The notes below the pieces were generated by a model. It did not search any database. It worked only from the letters and a program-made list of their open reading frames with translations, and had not been told where the DNA came from. This document shows positions 1-10,707 of a DNA stretch of 64,000 bases, piece after piece (position 1 is the stretch's first letter; the number at the start of each line of letters is the position of its first letter). A program made the position numbers and the translations under genes. Origin of the DNA: Mycobacterium sp. (lineage in GTDB: Bacteria > Actinomycetota > Actinomycetes > Mycobacteriales > Mycobacteriaceae); contig JAOPWC010000047.1 of NCBI GenBank assembly GCA_025965895.1, positions 1-64,000 on the forward strand, written 5' to 3'.

Positions 1-191
1 CTGTGTCCCTTACGCCACCGGAGTCGACCATCGGCCCACTTGCGCGGCGCTAGTTTTTGGGTCTACTCCCGCCACCCCGACTTGTCAACGACCAGTTCGG
101 CATATTCGTTTGCGCACCCGTCAATCCGCTCTAGCGCGGCCAAAGATCAACTGACGGTTGAGGAAAGGAGCAGAACCTACGACCTGACCGG

Positions 192-518
192 CTATGCGCC
201 GGGGATCTGGGGGATCGGCGGCGGTGACGGGATCGGCGGCGGTGACGGAATGGCAGGAGGGGAGGGAATAGCAGGAGGGGAGGGAATAGCCGGCGGCGCC
301 GGAACGGCCGGGACGTACGTGGCGGTTCCCCCGGGGCTGGTCACCACCGGGGAGGTGACTGACGTGATAGTCGGACTCGGCGGTGTCGTCGTCGTGCTGC
401 TCGTGGTCGTCGTGGTGGTCTTGTTGTTGTTGCTGCCCCCGCACGCCGCGGCCAACGGCGAGATCGCGAGTGCGGCGGCAAGGACCATGATGAGGCGCCG
501 GGTGCGTCGATGCGACAT
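192..518 (-). CDS. Secreted lipoprotein with Thr-rich linker and C-terminal IPSPP/AIPSPP repeats
   Basis: Lipobox LAAAC after hydrophobic signal (MSHRRTRRLIMVLAAALAISPLAAACGG); start taken at internal ATG (518) rather than 569. Confidence 0.6.
   Translation of the reverse strand: MSHRRTRRLIMVLAAALAISPLAAACGGSNNNKTTTTTTSSTTTTPPSPTITSVTSPVVTSPGGTATYVPAVPAPPAIPSPPAIPSPPAIPSPPPIPSPPPIPQIPGA
211..300. repeat. Five tandem 18-bp units (gggatcggcggcggtgac / ggaatagcaggaggggag-type)
   Basis: Read directly: units at 211-228, 229-246, 247-264, 265-282, 283-300; encodes the (A/P)IPSPP repeat on the minus strand. Confidence 0.85.
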
Positions 519-642
519 GTCATAGCTCGTTTCTGGACTCGTTCGTGCGCGTGCGTATTGACTGCACATTGCCCGACCGCCGCATGGCTAAACCGTAGAC
601 GGACCGCATCCCCACCTCGGGCGCTAGGGTGGCTGAAACTGA

Positions 643-864
643 ATGAATACCGGCAATTCACGCGGGTGGCCCCGTTCGCCACAGTCAGTGGCCCTGATTG
701 CCGCTGCGCTTGCGGTTTCGTTGATATTGGGAACGAGCTTCCTCCCGATCCAGCATTTCCGTCCTTCGATCAGTTCGCTCGAACATCCGGCGCAGCCCCT
801 CACCGACGACCAGGCGTTGAGCTTGGGTGCTATGACCAACGCTTCGACTTCGTCAGTGGGGTAA
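643..864 (+). other. Possible truncated N-terminal fragment of a membrane/secreted protein
   Basis: MNTGNSRGWPRSPQSVALIAAALAVSLILGTSFLPIQHF... has a plausible TM/signal segment; the ORF ends as it runs into the convergent acyltransferase. Confidence 0.3.
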
Positions 865-3054
865 CGCGCGATCGGCCAGCGCGCTGAGTACCGGCTGCAG
901 CGCCTGCGCGTATTCGATCGTCACGTGGTTGTCGTCGCGGAACAGAAGGTTGTTGCCGACGATGACAGGGCAGCGGTCGGCGGTGCAGAACAGATCGGTG
1001 AGATCGGCATACTGGCCGCCCCCGGCGATTGTGGCAGCCTTCTCGGCCGCGATACCGGCGTCGTTGACGGCGACCGAACGCGGCTGAGAGCATGCCGTCG
1101 CGTCGTCGAGGTGACCCGACAAGCACGTGGGCACCGTCGAGTGCGGATCGGGGATCGGTCCCACGACCAACACGGCGGCGCCCGTCTTCCGAAGTTGCGT
1201 CACCACAAGGGTCAGGCTGTCGATCCAGGCCGGGTCGTAGGACGTGAACCCGAAGTCGGCGCCGTACCGACGAGACATACTCAGCACGATCAGCTGCGGG
1301 TGCTCGTCGGCAAGACGGGCGAGCACCTGAGCCCGCCACTGCCCGCATTCGGAGAACTGCCGACCCAGGTACGGGCTCGTGATCGGCAGGTCTTGCAGCG
1401 GGCACGTCACCTTGGCGAGCGTCTCGAGGCGCCAATGCCGTTGCTGGGCGATCGGGTTGAACGCCGGGTTCCACATCGCTGCGTGCGAGTCGCCGACCAG
1501 GGCAACCGTGGTCGGCGAGCCCGGGTCCCCCGACGCGCATTCGGGCTGCCCGACGTCCAGCCAGGAGCGCACGCAGCCGTTGAAGAACACGGAGGGCTTG
1601 TCGGAAGGCGCGTCGGAAATCGACGGAGACAGGTTCGACGGGATGTCGCGCAACTCCGCCGACGCGGCAACCGCAGCCTGCACCTGCGCGGTCAACTGCG
1701 CCACGACCGCGTCGCGGGGGTCGGAGCTGGCCGCCGGCGCGGCACCGGACGTTGTGACCGTCAAGGTCGATGCGGGCGCACCATGGCCTACCGGGACGGG
1801 CAGCAGCATGAGCAGCACCAGCACGCTGCAGACGGCAGCTGCCGTCACGGAGCCACCGAGCGCGAGACTTCGCGCGGCTGAGCCCCGAAGCGGAGCGGCG
1901 AACCGGCCGGGGTTCTCGATGTAGCGCAGCGTGAGCACAGCGAGGCCGGCCGACATCGCGGCAGCCGTCAGGCGCCCCGCCAACCCCAGGGAGTGGCCGA
2001 GAAGCGGCGGCGCCAGCAGCAGCACCGGCCAGTGCCATAGGTACCAGGAATACGACAAGCGGCCGACCGCTCTCATCGAAGAGAGGGAAAGTACCCGGCC
2101 GGCGCCCACGGCGGGTGCGCCACAGCCGGCGCCGATGATCAGCGCGGTGCCGAGCACGGGTAGCACCGCGGCGGTTCCCGGATACGGCGTCTTGGCGCCG
2201 AGCTGGGTGCAGGTCACAACGATCAGGACCAGGCCTCCCCAGCCTGCGACCGTGGCCGGTCCCGTCGGCAGCCGCCGCCATCGCGGCGCTGTGAGCGCCA
2301 CCAGACCGCCTACGGCCAACTCCCACGCGCGCGACGGCAGTGAGAAAAACGCCCACGGCGGCATCGTCCGGGTCCAGTCCACCGAAATCACGAACGAGGT
2401 CACCGCGACGAGCGCGAGGACGGCCAGGTAGGGCGTGAACGATCGGGACCGCGCGTCGTCGCCGGGTTGGCTCCGGCGACGGACGAGCCACACCGTGCCG
2501 ATGATCACCGCGGGCCATAGCAGGTAGAACTGCTCTTCGACTCCCAACGACCAGTAGTGCTGAAACGGTGACGGCGGCGAGTCGGACGCGAGGTAGTCGG
2601 TGCCGTGGATCGCGAACCGGTAATTGCCGACATAGAGCGCGCTGGTGATCGCGTCCCCGAGCACGCTGCGGGCTTGCAGCGGGGGCAGCAATACCGCCGA
2701 GCCGACCGCGGTCGCGACCAGCACGGTACCGGCGGCGGGCAGCAGCCGGCGCGCCCGAGCCGCATAGAAGCGGGGAAGCCGGACGGTCCCGGTATTCGTC
2801 GCCTCTCGGACCAGGATGCCGGTGATCAGGAATCCGGACACGACGAAAAAGACGTCCACGCCGATGAAACCGCCGGACAGGCCGGGCACCCCCGCATGGA
2901 AGAGGACAACGGCGAGCACAGCGAGCGCCCGTAAGCCCTCGATATCAGTCCTGAAACCGGTCCCCTGAGGACCAGAACCGGTCCCCGAGGTTCGCGGCGC
3001 ACGATGCGCGCCGCGGCGATGAGGACTGGTGGTGGCGGACTGCGGCAATATCAC
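853..3054 (-). CDS. Acyltransferase 3 (OafA/YrhL-like) membrane protein with C-terminal SGNH domain
   Basis: FRTDIEGLRALAVLAVVLFHAG, GGFIGVDVFFVVSGFLI, multiple TMs, SGNH-type VALVGDSHAAMW. Confidence 0.93.
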   Translation of the reverse strand: MILPQSATTSPHRRGAHRAPRTSGTGSGPQGTGFRTDIEGLRALAVLAVVLFHAGVPGLSGGFIGVDVFFVVSGFLITGILVREATNTGTVRLPRFYAARARRLLPAAGTVLVATAVGSAVLLPPLQARSVLGDAITSALYVGNYRFAIHGTDYLASDSPPSPFQHYWSLGVEEQFYLLWPAVIIGTVWLVRRRSQPGDDARSRSFTPYLAVLALVAVTSFVISVDWTRTMPPWAFFSLPSRAWELAVGGLVALTAPRWRRLPTGPATVAGWGGLVLIVVTCTQLGAKTPYPGTAAVLPVLGTALIIGAGCGAPAVGAGRVLSLSSMRAVGRLSYSWYLWHWPVLLLAPPLLGHSLGLAGRLTAAAMSAGLAVLTLRYIENPGRFAAPLRGSAARSLALGGSVTAAAVCSVLVLLMLLPVPVGHGAPASTLTVTTSGAAPAASSDPRDAVVAQLTAQVQAAVAASAELRDIPSNLSPSISDAPSDKPSVFFNGCVRSWLDVGQPECASGDPGSPTTVALVGDSHAAMWNPAFNPIAQQRHWRLETLAKVTCPLQDLPITSPYLGRQFSECGQWRAQVLARLADEHPQLIVLSMSRRYGADFGFTSYDPAWIDSLTLVVTQLRKTGAAVLVVGPIPDPHSTVPTCLSGHLDDATACSQPRSVAVNDAGIAAEKAATIAGGGQYADLTDLFCTADRCPVIVGNNLLFRDDNHVTIEYAQALQPVLSALADRALPH

Positions 3055-3149
3055 CTGCCTGTTAGGTGGTATCTGGTGGTGGGGTCATTCTTGCCGATCT
3101 CTGCCGGCTCGCCACTTCTGCCACGCCCTCGGGAAGGTGGCCCGGGGAG

Positions 3150-4019
3150 CTAGGACACCATCCATTTGAGCTCGTCAGGCAGTTGTCGGCGCCAAAACGA
3201 TACATCGTGCCCACCGGCTGAGAAGCTTCCGGAAACCGGCGTGCGCAATTGGGTGACGAATTGCCTGGTGGGCGCGTAGAACCGGTCGCTGGTGCCGCAG
3301 TCGACCCGGATGGGAATGGAGGAGAGGGCCGGCACGCCGAACACGTTGTTCTTCGACCAGTCATCGGGACCGTCGAAAGCTCCGGGGTCGGCGAGCCAGT
3401 ACGAGCTCCACAACGCGGGGCTCACCGCGCAGATGCAGGCGGTCCGGCCGGCCCCGAGCCGGGCGCCGAGCAGCAGCGCACCGTATCCGCCCATCGACCA
3501 GCCCATGAAGGCCACCCGCGAGGTGTCCAGACCTTTTGTCTGCAGCAAGGGCAGCAGTTCCGAAAGCACCATGGCGCCCGAGTCCTCGCCGGACGCACGC
3601 TGATGCCAATAGCTGTTGTCGCCGCCATCGACGCTGACAACTGCGAACGGCCGGCCGCCGGCGGCAACGACCTGCGCCAACCCGTCCTGGATGCCCATGT
3701 CCATGACGTCGGCTGCGTTGCCGCCTCTACCGTGCAGCGCGATCACCGGCCGCAGCGCCCCGGTTTGACCGGGCGGTCGCGCGATGACCCAGTTCGTGGA
3801 GACGCCGCCCCGGGCCGCCGAGACGAAGGAACCGGTGAGATACGTGGGCATGGCACCGGCCGGCGGGGCCGGCTCCCGCGGCCATGGGGCCGCCAGCCCG
3901 GGCCCGGCCGCACGCGATGCTCCGGGGTCCAGCAATGTTCCCAACGCACAGGCGGCCGCCGCTCCGGTGGCCGCGCCGGCTCCGAAGCGCAGCAGCGTGC
4001 GACGGGTCAGCTCGGGCAT
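3150..4019 (-). CDS. Tat-exported alpha/beta-hydrolase esterase
   Basis: MPELTRRTLLRFGAGAATGAAAACALG twin-arginine signal; G-W-S-M-G-G nucleophile elbow. Confidence 0.8.
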   Translation of the reverse strand: MPELTRRTLLRFGAGAATGAAAACALGTLLDPGASRAAGPGLAAPWPREPAPPAGAMPTYLTGSFVSAARGGVSTNWVIARPPGQTGALRPVIALHGRGGNAADVMDMGIQDGLAQVVAAGGRPFAVVSVDGGDNSYWHQRASGEDSGAMVLSELLPLLQTKGLDTSRVAFMGWSMGGYGALLLGARLGAGRTACICAVSPALWSSYWLADPGAFDGPDDWSKNNVFGVPALSSIPIRVDCGTSDRFYAPTRQFVTQLRTPVSGSFSAGGHDVSFWRRQLPDELKWMVS

Positions 4020-4149
4020 GCGCGTCATCCTGCCGGGCGTAAAGACTTTCGCCCGCAAAGGCACGCCGGACGACCACCGCACGCGTGAAGGTCGTGATGG
4101 TGCTGTGACCGCGCCGAGATACGCCGGCTCGGTACTACAGTCACGGTCT

Positions 4150-5016
4150 GTGAGCACCGATCGCCCGGCGTGGCTGCCAGAGGACTTGTACCCGTTCCAA
4201 AGTCGCTATGTCGAGGTCGGCGAAGCGCGGCTGCACTATATCGACGAGGGTAGCGGCCCGACGTTGTTGCTGCTGCACGGAAACCCGACCTGGTCGTTTC
4301 TCTACCGGGAGATCATCAAGGAGCTACGCGGCCAGTTCCGTTGCGTGGCAGTCGACTACCCGGGTTTCGGATTGTCCGCCGCGCCGCCGCGGTATGGGTT
4401 CACCCCCGCCGAGCACGCCGACGTGGTCGAGGGCTTCGTGCAGCAGCTCGATCTGACCGCGGTGACGCTGATGGTGCAGGACTGGGGCGGCCCGATCGGA
4501 TTCGCCGTCGCGACCCGTCAACCGGACCGGTTCGCCCGCTTCGTCATCGGCAACACGTGGGCATGGCCCGCGACTGACCTCGGTACGCAGGCTTTCTCGC
4601 GCCTGCTGGGCAGCCCGCTTGGCCGCTACCTGATCGAGCGCCGGAACTTCTTCGTAGAAACGATTCTGCCCCGTGGTGTGCGCCGCACACATCTGCCGGA
4701 GGCGGTGATGAACGCGTACCGCGGTCCGTTCCCGACGCCTGAGTCGCGTCGACCGGTGTATGTGTTTCCGCGCGAAATCGTCCGCAGCAAAGTTTTTTTG
4801 GCGGACGTCGCCTCGAAATTGCCGCGATTGTCTGACCGACCCGCGCTGCTGTGTTGGCCCACCGCCGACTTTGCGTTCCGGGAACCGGAGCGCGTCCGCT
4901 GGGAACAGCTGTTCCCCGATCACCGCACCCTGCGCCTGCAGGGAGCAGGTCACTACATTCAGGAAGACGCTTGGCAGGAGATCGTGACAGCCATCCGTCA
5001 GTTCGTGGCCCCGTAG
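4150..5016 (+). CDS. Haloalkane dehalogenase-like alpha/beta hydrolase
   Basis: HGNPTWSFLYR, VQDWGGPIGFAVA nucleophile region, GAGHYIQEDAW; GTG start at 4150 in the ORF frame. Confidence 0.8.
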   Translation: MSTDRPAWLPEDLYPFQSRYVEVGEARLHYIDEGSGPTLLLLHGNPTWSFLYREIIKELRGQFRCVAVDYPGFGLSAAPPRYGFTPAEHADVVEGFVQQLDLTAVTLMVQDWGGPIGFAVATRQPDRFARFVIGNTWAWPATDLGTQAFSRLLGSPLGRYLIERRNFFVETILPRGVRRTHLPEAVMNAYRGPFPTPESRRPVYVFPREIVRSKVFLADVASKLPRLSDRPALLCWPTADFAFREPERVRWEQLFPDHRTLRLQGAGHYIQEDAWQEIVTAIRQFVAP

Positions 5017-5099
5017 GAAGGCCTGCCCGACGTGGCCGCGGGGCGTTTGGGCAGCCGCGACATGGGTAGCCGCGCAGTGTGTGCCCGGCGGTTCGCGAA

Positions 5100-5287
5100 G
5101 CGAGGGTGACGAACTCGAGAGCGGGCTCGCACGTGAACGACTCGCCGGTGAATGATGAGGCCAACACCGCTTTCGGCGGTGAGAAGGACTCGGGCATCGG
5201 CCGATCGGCGGCCAGTGGGCGGTGAGAGAATTCACGACCGACCACTGGGTGTCCGTTGAGCGCCGGCCGCGCGAGTATGCGATCTGA
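5100..5287 (+). pseudogene. C-terminal remnant of an aldehyde dehydrogenase, frameshifted
   Basis: NSRAGSHVNDSPVNDEANTAFGGEKDSGIG then frame change to GGQWAVREFTTDHWVSVERRPREYAI*. Confidence 0.7.
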
Positions 5288-6376
5288 CTACAGCCGCGGC
5301 AGAACGTTGGTGCGGTAGAACTCGATGGCGGTCGTCGGGTCCCGCTGCGGAAAATGCATGAACGGTGTGGCGCCCGCATCGAGAACGGCTCGTACGGCGG
5401 CGATGTGGGTGGAGGCGTCCGTTCCGGTCGCCCAATTGGCGACCACCTTGTCCAGCGGGTTGGCCTCGGCGGCGCGCTGGATGTCTGCGGGGTTGGGTTG
5501 GTCCACGGCGCCGGCGGTGAAGCGCCAGAGCTCCGCAGCCGCAGCGGCCTCGTTCTGATCTCCGACCACGGCGAACAACTCAGCGCGTTTGCCCAACGCG
5601 CGTGGGTCGCGACCGGACGCCTGCGCGCCCTGCGTGAATGCCGCGACGAGTTTCTCGTCTTTGACCCCGGCGGCCTGGGTGATCCAGCCGTCCCCGTACT
5701 GGCCGGCCAGTTGAGCGCTTTTCGGACCTCCGGCGGCCACGAAAATGGGCGGCGGTGATGGCGGCAGGTCGTACAGTTTGACTTGGTTGGTCTGAAAGTA
5801 CTTTCCCTGGAATGAGATTCGCTGGCCACTCCAGAGCTGCCGGATGAGTGTGATGGCTTCGATCAGCCGGTCGTGGCGCTCCTGATACGGGCCGAATTGC
5901 ATCGTGGCGGCCTGCTCGTTCAGCCGTTCGCCGGTGCCGACTCCGAGGAAGACGCGACCGGGCGACAGGATCGCGAGTGACGCGAATGCCTGTGCCACCG
6001 TGGCGGGGTGGTAGCGATAGATCGGGCATGTCACGCCGGTTCCGAATGAGATTCGGCTTGTCCGCTGGCCCACCAGCGCCAGCGTGAACCAGGGGAACAT
6101 CGCATGCCCCTCGTTGTCCTGCCACGGCTGCAGATGGTCGCTGGCCCACAGATAACGAAACCCGGCCCGCTCGGCCGCCTCGGACTGGTCGAGCAGTTCG
6201 GCGGTTCGGAACTGCTCGTGCGACAGCACGAACCCGACGTCGCGCACCCACGGTGGTGGCGGGCCGGTAGCCGTCGACGGTGAGCCCCCGGGTCGCGAGC
6301 CGCACGCGGCAGCCATGCCGCCCGGGCCGGCCAATCCGACCCCTGCCGCCAGGCGGCCAAATGCGCGCCGTGACAT
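5288..6376 (-). CDS. fgd2: Tat-signal F420-dependent LLM-class oxidoreductase, Fgd2/hydroxymycolic acid dehydrogenase-like
   Basis: MSRRAFGRLAAGVGLAGPGGMAAACG signal; GFRYLWASDHLQPWQ, TCPIYRYHPATVAQAFASLAILSPGRVFLGVGTGERLNE typical of F420-G6PDH-like family. Confidence 0.75.
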   Translation of the reverse strand: MSRRAFGRLAAGVGLAGPGGMAAACGSRPGGSPSTATGPPPPWVRDVGFVLSHEQFRTAELLDQSEAAERAGFRYLWASDHLQPWQDNEGHAMFPWFTLALVGQRTSRISFGTGVTCPIYRYHPATVAQAFASLAILSPGRVFLGVGTGERLNEQAATMQFGPYQERHDRLIEAITLIRQLWSGQRISFQGKYFQTNQVKLYDLPPSPPPIFVAAGGPKSAQLAGQYGDGWITQAAGVKDEKLVAAFTQGAQASGRDPRALGKRAELFAVVGDQNEAAAAAELWRFTAGAVDQPNPADIQRAAEANPLDKVVANWATGTDASTHIAAVRAVLDAGATPFMHFPQRDPTTAIEFYRTNVLPRL

Positions 6377-6603
6377 GCCGGTCATGAGCCGGGAGTACCC
6401 AGATCGCCGTCCGCTATGTCGTCTCCTCCCGAAAGCACGTCTGCAAGCAGGTCGAGGCGATTGATCCACGCACCGGACATTCCGGCTCGCCCGGCGCCGT
6501 CGATATCCCAGGGATGCACGCCGACCAGCAGCATCTCGTCAAGCTGAAGCCGGTGAGCCGGCCAAAGCCACCGGAGCTAACCTGTCCGCGCGCTACGGCA
6601 CGA

Positions 6604-7715
<1,112 letters not shown>

Positions 7716-7822
7716 TTAGCCGTCCAGTATCGTTGGACGAACTTACTCCACCGGAGAGCGGCTGCCTAGCAGTTCAGGCAGACCACGGGGTCAAGCTGAA
7801 GTTAAGGTTGAGCCTTTACGGC

Positions 7823-8317
7823 TCAGGATTCGGTTTTGCTGCCGCCCGATCCGTCGCCGGACTCGCTGATGGCGATCCGGTTGGATCTGCCCGTGTTCTG
7901 CGCTTTCGGCACCTCGATGCGCAGGACGCCGTACGCCAACGACGCTTGGATATCCTGCTCCCGCAGCTCTCCCGGTAGCATCACGCGATACTCGAAGTCG
8001 CCGACCCGGCGGGTACGGCGGCGGAAGAGTCCTTCGCGCTTGCGCTCCTTCAACTCCCCGCGCACGACGAGCTCGTTGCCCTCGACGCGTACGTCGATGT
8101 CCTCGCTGCGCACGCCCGGCAACTCGAGCTCCACGATGTATTCGTTGTCGGTCTCGACCACGTCGCCGGCCGGCATCCAGGTGCCGTCGCCCGAACCGCC
8201 GATCACCGACTGGACAAGCCGGTCCATTTCGGTGAAAAGATCCTCGAACTCACGAAACGGTCGCCGCTGTTCGGTTTGGCCGCTCGAGCCGCTCGAACGT
8301 CGCACAGGCAAAGTCAT
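7823..8317 (-). CDS. Hsp20/alpha-crystallin family small heat-shock protein
   Basis: ADVVETDNEYIVELELPGVRSEDIDVRVEGNELVVRGE...GVLRIEVPKA; start MTLPVRRSSG at 8317. Confidence 0.93.
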   Translation of the reverse strand: MTLPVRRSSGSSGQTEQRRPFREFEDLFTEMDRLVQSVIGGSGDGTWMPAGDVVETDNEYIVELELPGVRSEDIDVRVEGNELVVRGELKERKREGLFRRRTRRVGDFEYRVMLPGELREQDIQASLAYGVLRIEVPKAQNTGRSNRIAISESGDGSGGSKTES

Positions 8318-8474
8318 GTTGATCCCTCCGAAACTGTCGCAGTTACGGCGCCAACACTGCCCCAGCGGAGCGACAACGCGCCTCGCACTGGGGAGTCGAT
8401 TCCGGCACCGTGATTTCGGTCGGCGGGTACGAAGAGCGCCCGGCGCACCCGCCCCTGTTTCCACGCCAAGCCTG

Positions 8475-8927
8475 CTACAGCACCAATCGGAACAGGGTGA
8501 AGGCGCGCTCCCAGTGCTCGCTCGACGGATTCGTCAGCTTGCTGTCGATCACGTGAAAAGACTTGCCAAGTGCGACGCTGAGCCCACCGAACAACTCTGG
8601 CAGCATTTGCTCGGTGTCCTCGCCGAATGTGACGTCCGCCGGCGGGACCCGGACCTGTTCACGCAGGAGGTCGCGAATCTCGTCGGCCTCGTCGACCTTG
8701 TCGAACTCGCGCATCCGTTCCTGCAAGCCTCTGGTGATGGGCAGGTCCTGCGGTGCGATGACGTCGCGCCCGTTCCATTTCGCGGAGTTGCGTCCCGCGA
8801 TGGCGATCGCGTCGATCTGCTCATCGACCAACTCCCGGAACCGGCGAATGTCGTCCTTGTCTATATCAACGCCGCCGACGGATCGAAAGAACCGCTCGAA
8901 CAACGGGATACCTGATGGATGGGTCAC
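8475..8927 (-). CDS. DUF1931 family (histone-fold-like) protein
   Basis: GIPLFERFFRSVGGVDIDKDDIRRFRELVDEQIDAIAIAGRNSAKWNGRDVIAPQDLPITRGLQ. Confidence 0.85.
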   Translation of the reverse strand: MTHPSGIPLFERFFRSVGGVDIDKDDIRRFRELVDEQIDAIAIAGRNSAKWNGRDVIAPQDLPITRGLQERMREFDKVDEADEIRDLLREQVRVPPADVTFGEDTEQMLPELFGGLSVALGKSFHVIDSKLTNPSSEHWERAFTLFRLVL

Positions 8928-9104
8928 CTATACCTCCCGTCTACCTCAGGCCGTCTACCCACTTCCGTCAACCCTCACGCTGGCGCGTCGTCGACACATC
9001 CGAACCGGGCTCACTTGTGCAATCGCGCGGGCGCCCGTCGGCCTACCGGGTCGAGAATAAGGCGACCGAGATTGGCCGGCCGACGTCGCTTCGGGCCGTC
9101 GCAC

Positions 9105-9425
9105 CGGAAATAGCCCATCGATCGGCGGCGAATTCTGCCCCGAACAACTCGTACTCGGGTACGCGGTATCCGCTATCCGGTGCCCAGCCCGAGTTCGAGG
9201 CGTCCGCGGAGATCAGGTCGACCATCGCCGCCTGCTCGGCGATCTCCGCCGCGTGATGCAACGGTGCGAGGACACCTGCGAAAACAGGTGGTGCTCGGGC
9301 AGGCAGACGGAATCCGCGCCGCGGTGTGCCGACGTGTTCGGCCTCTTCGATCGCTTCCAGCGTGAACGAGTGCAGCCGAGCAGGATCTTGCCGCCACGCC
9401 GTCACCGTCGAACACCGAAGCGAAC
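9105..9425 (-). pseudogene. Decayed LLM-class (luciferase-like) monooxygenase N-terminal region, several frameshifts plus an internal deletion
   Basis: Three frames give consecutive LLM motifs: TAWRQDPARLHSFTLEAIEEAEHVG / ADSVCLPEHHLFSQVSS / LAPLHHAAEIAEQAAMVDLIS / GRLELGLGTG / YRVPEYELFGAEF. Confidence 0.75.
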
Positions 9426-9430
9426 TCGCG

Positions 9431-10669
9431 CTACGCGAATCCTGGCCGGCGTCCGGGTTTTTGGCAATCAAAGATGACGGGCAACGTGTGCGGGGCGCGC
9501 AGCGTGGTGACGACTTGGCTGCTGATTCGCACCGCGCCGGCCGTTGTGGGATCGAGCCGAAGATTCGGCAGCCGCTCGAGAAGCGTGCGCAACGCGGTGG
9601 TGAGCTCGGCGAATGCCAGCCAGTTGCCGATGCAGCTGTGCGGACCCACACCGAAGGCGACCAGCGGCGTCGCTTTGCGAGTGATGTCGAACCTGTCGGG
9701 ATCCGGATAGACCGCGGGGTCACGGTTCGCAGCGTTGATCGCGAACACCATCGGGGTCAGAGCCGGGATGCCGATTCCTTGCCAGCTGACCGCTTTCGGA
9801 CACGCGCGGGGCAGCAGGCCCACCGGTGGCTCCCAGCGCAGCGTCTCCCAGATCGCCCGCGGAATGTGCTCGTCGAGATCGGCTCGGCACAGTTCCAGCT
9901 GGTCGGGATAGGTGAGCAACGCAGCCAGCACGTTACCCATGGCGAGCATCGTGGTGTCGGCACCCACGGGATAGAGGAGCCGCACGAACGACAACACGTG
10001 CTCGTCGTCGAGTTCGTCACCGTCCTCGGTGGTCTGTGTGACGATGCGGGAGATCAAGTCGTCACCCGGATCGCGACGGCGGGCGGCGATGATCGGCAGG
10101 ACGTACTCGGTGAGCTCGCGCGCGCACCGCTTGGCCTCTTGCGGGTCCACGGCGTAGTGCAGCAGTCCTTGCGCCCAGCGGTAGACGGTCTCTTCGTCCT
10201 CAATCGGGATGCCGAGCATCCGGTTGTTGATCAGCAGCGAGAAGCGCTGCGTGAACTCGGCAACCAGGTCGGCGTGGCCACGACGGGCGAAGCGATCGAC
10301 CAACCGGTTGATGACCGGCTCGATGACGGGCGCCAGATACTGCCCGACATGGGTGCGTCGCAACGGGGTCGAGACAATGGCCCGGTTGACGCGATGCTCC
10401 CGCCCTGTCATGCACTGGATGGTGTGGCCCCACACCGGACCGGTGGTGAAAGAGTAGGCCGCCCACGACGGGAAGGTCTCCTCGTCGCGGAAGCCCGCGG
10501 CCACCAGTTCCTGCGTCAAGAGCAAGACGGCCGGTGTCCCCGCGAATGGGACGATCGAACAGCCGCGGCGGCTGCGCAGTTCCGCCAGCACGCTGTGCAG
10601 ATCGGCTTGGTCGTCAAGCGCGAAATCGATGTCATCGATGTCCACCGGCGGCAAGGCTTTGACATCCAC
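9431..10669 (-). CDS. Cytochrome P450
   Basis: I-helix GADTT, ETLRWEPP (ExxR), heme-ligand loop FGVGPHSCIG. Confidence 0.95.
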   Translation of the reverse strand: MDVKALPPVDIDDIDFALDDQADLHSVLAELRSRRGCSIVPFAGTPAVLLLTQELVAAGFRDEETFPSWAAYSFTTGPVWGHTIQCMTGREHRVNRAIVSTPLRRTHVGQYLAPVIEPVINRLVDRFARRGHADLVAEFTQRFSLLINNRMLGIPIEDEETVYRWAQGLLHYAVDPQEAKRCARELTEYVLPIIAARRRDPGDDLISRIVTQTTEDGDELDDEHVLSFVRLLYPVGADTTMLAMGNVLAALLTYPDQLELCRADLDEHIPRAIWETLRWEPPVGLLPRACPKAVSWQGIGIPALTPMVFAINAANRDPAVYPDPDRFDITRKATPLVAFGVGPHSCIGNWLAFAELTTALRTLLERLPNLRLDPTTAGAVRISSQVVTTLRAPHTLPVIFDCQKPGRRPGFA

Positions 10670-10691
10670 CGCTGCTCCTAATACTAATATT

Positions 10692-10707
10692 CGTATAGAA
10701 CTATACG
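10692..10707. promoter_or_regulatory. Perfect inverted repeat CGTATAG-AA-CTATACG between divergent P450 and IclR-type genes; candidate operator
   Basis: Read directly in the 73-bp intergenic region. Confidence 0.65.

Noticed and set aside
830-2518. 562-aa minus ORF overlapping the acyltransferase
   Set aside because: Arg-rich alternate frame of the acyltransferase gene
4324-5829. 501-aa minus ORF across dehalogenase and the next gene
   Set aside because: Antisense shadow ORF; composition typical of spurious high-GC frames
9326-10681. 451-aa plus ORF opposite the P450
   Set aside because: Antisense to a well-supported cytochrome P450
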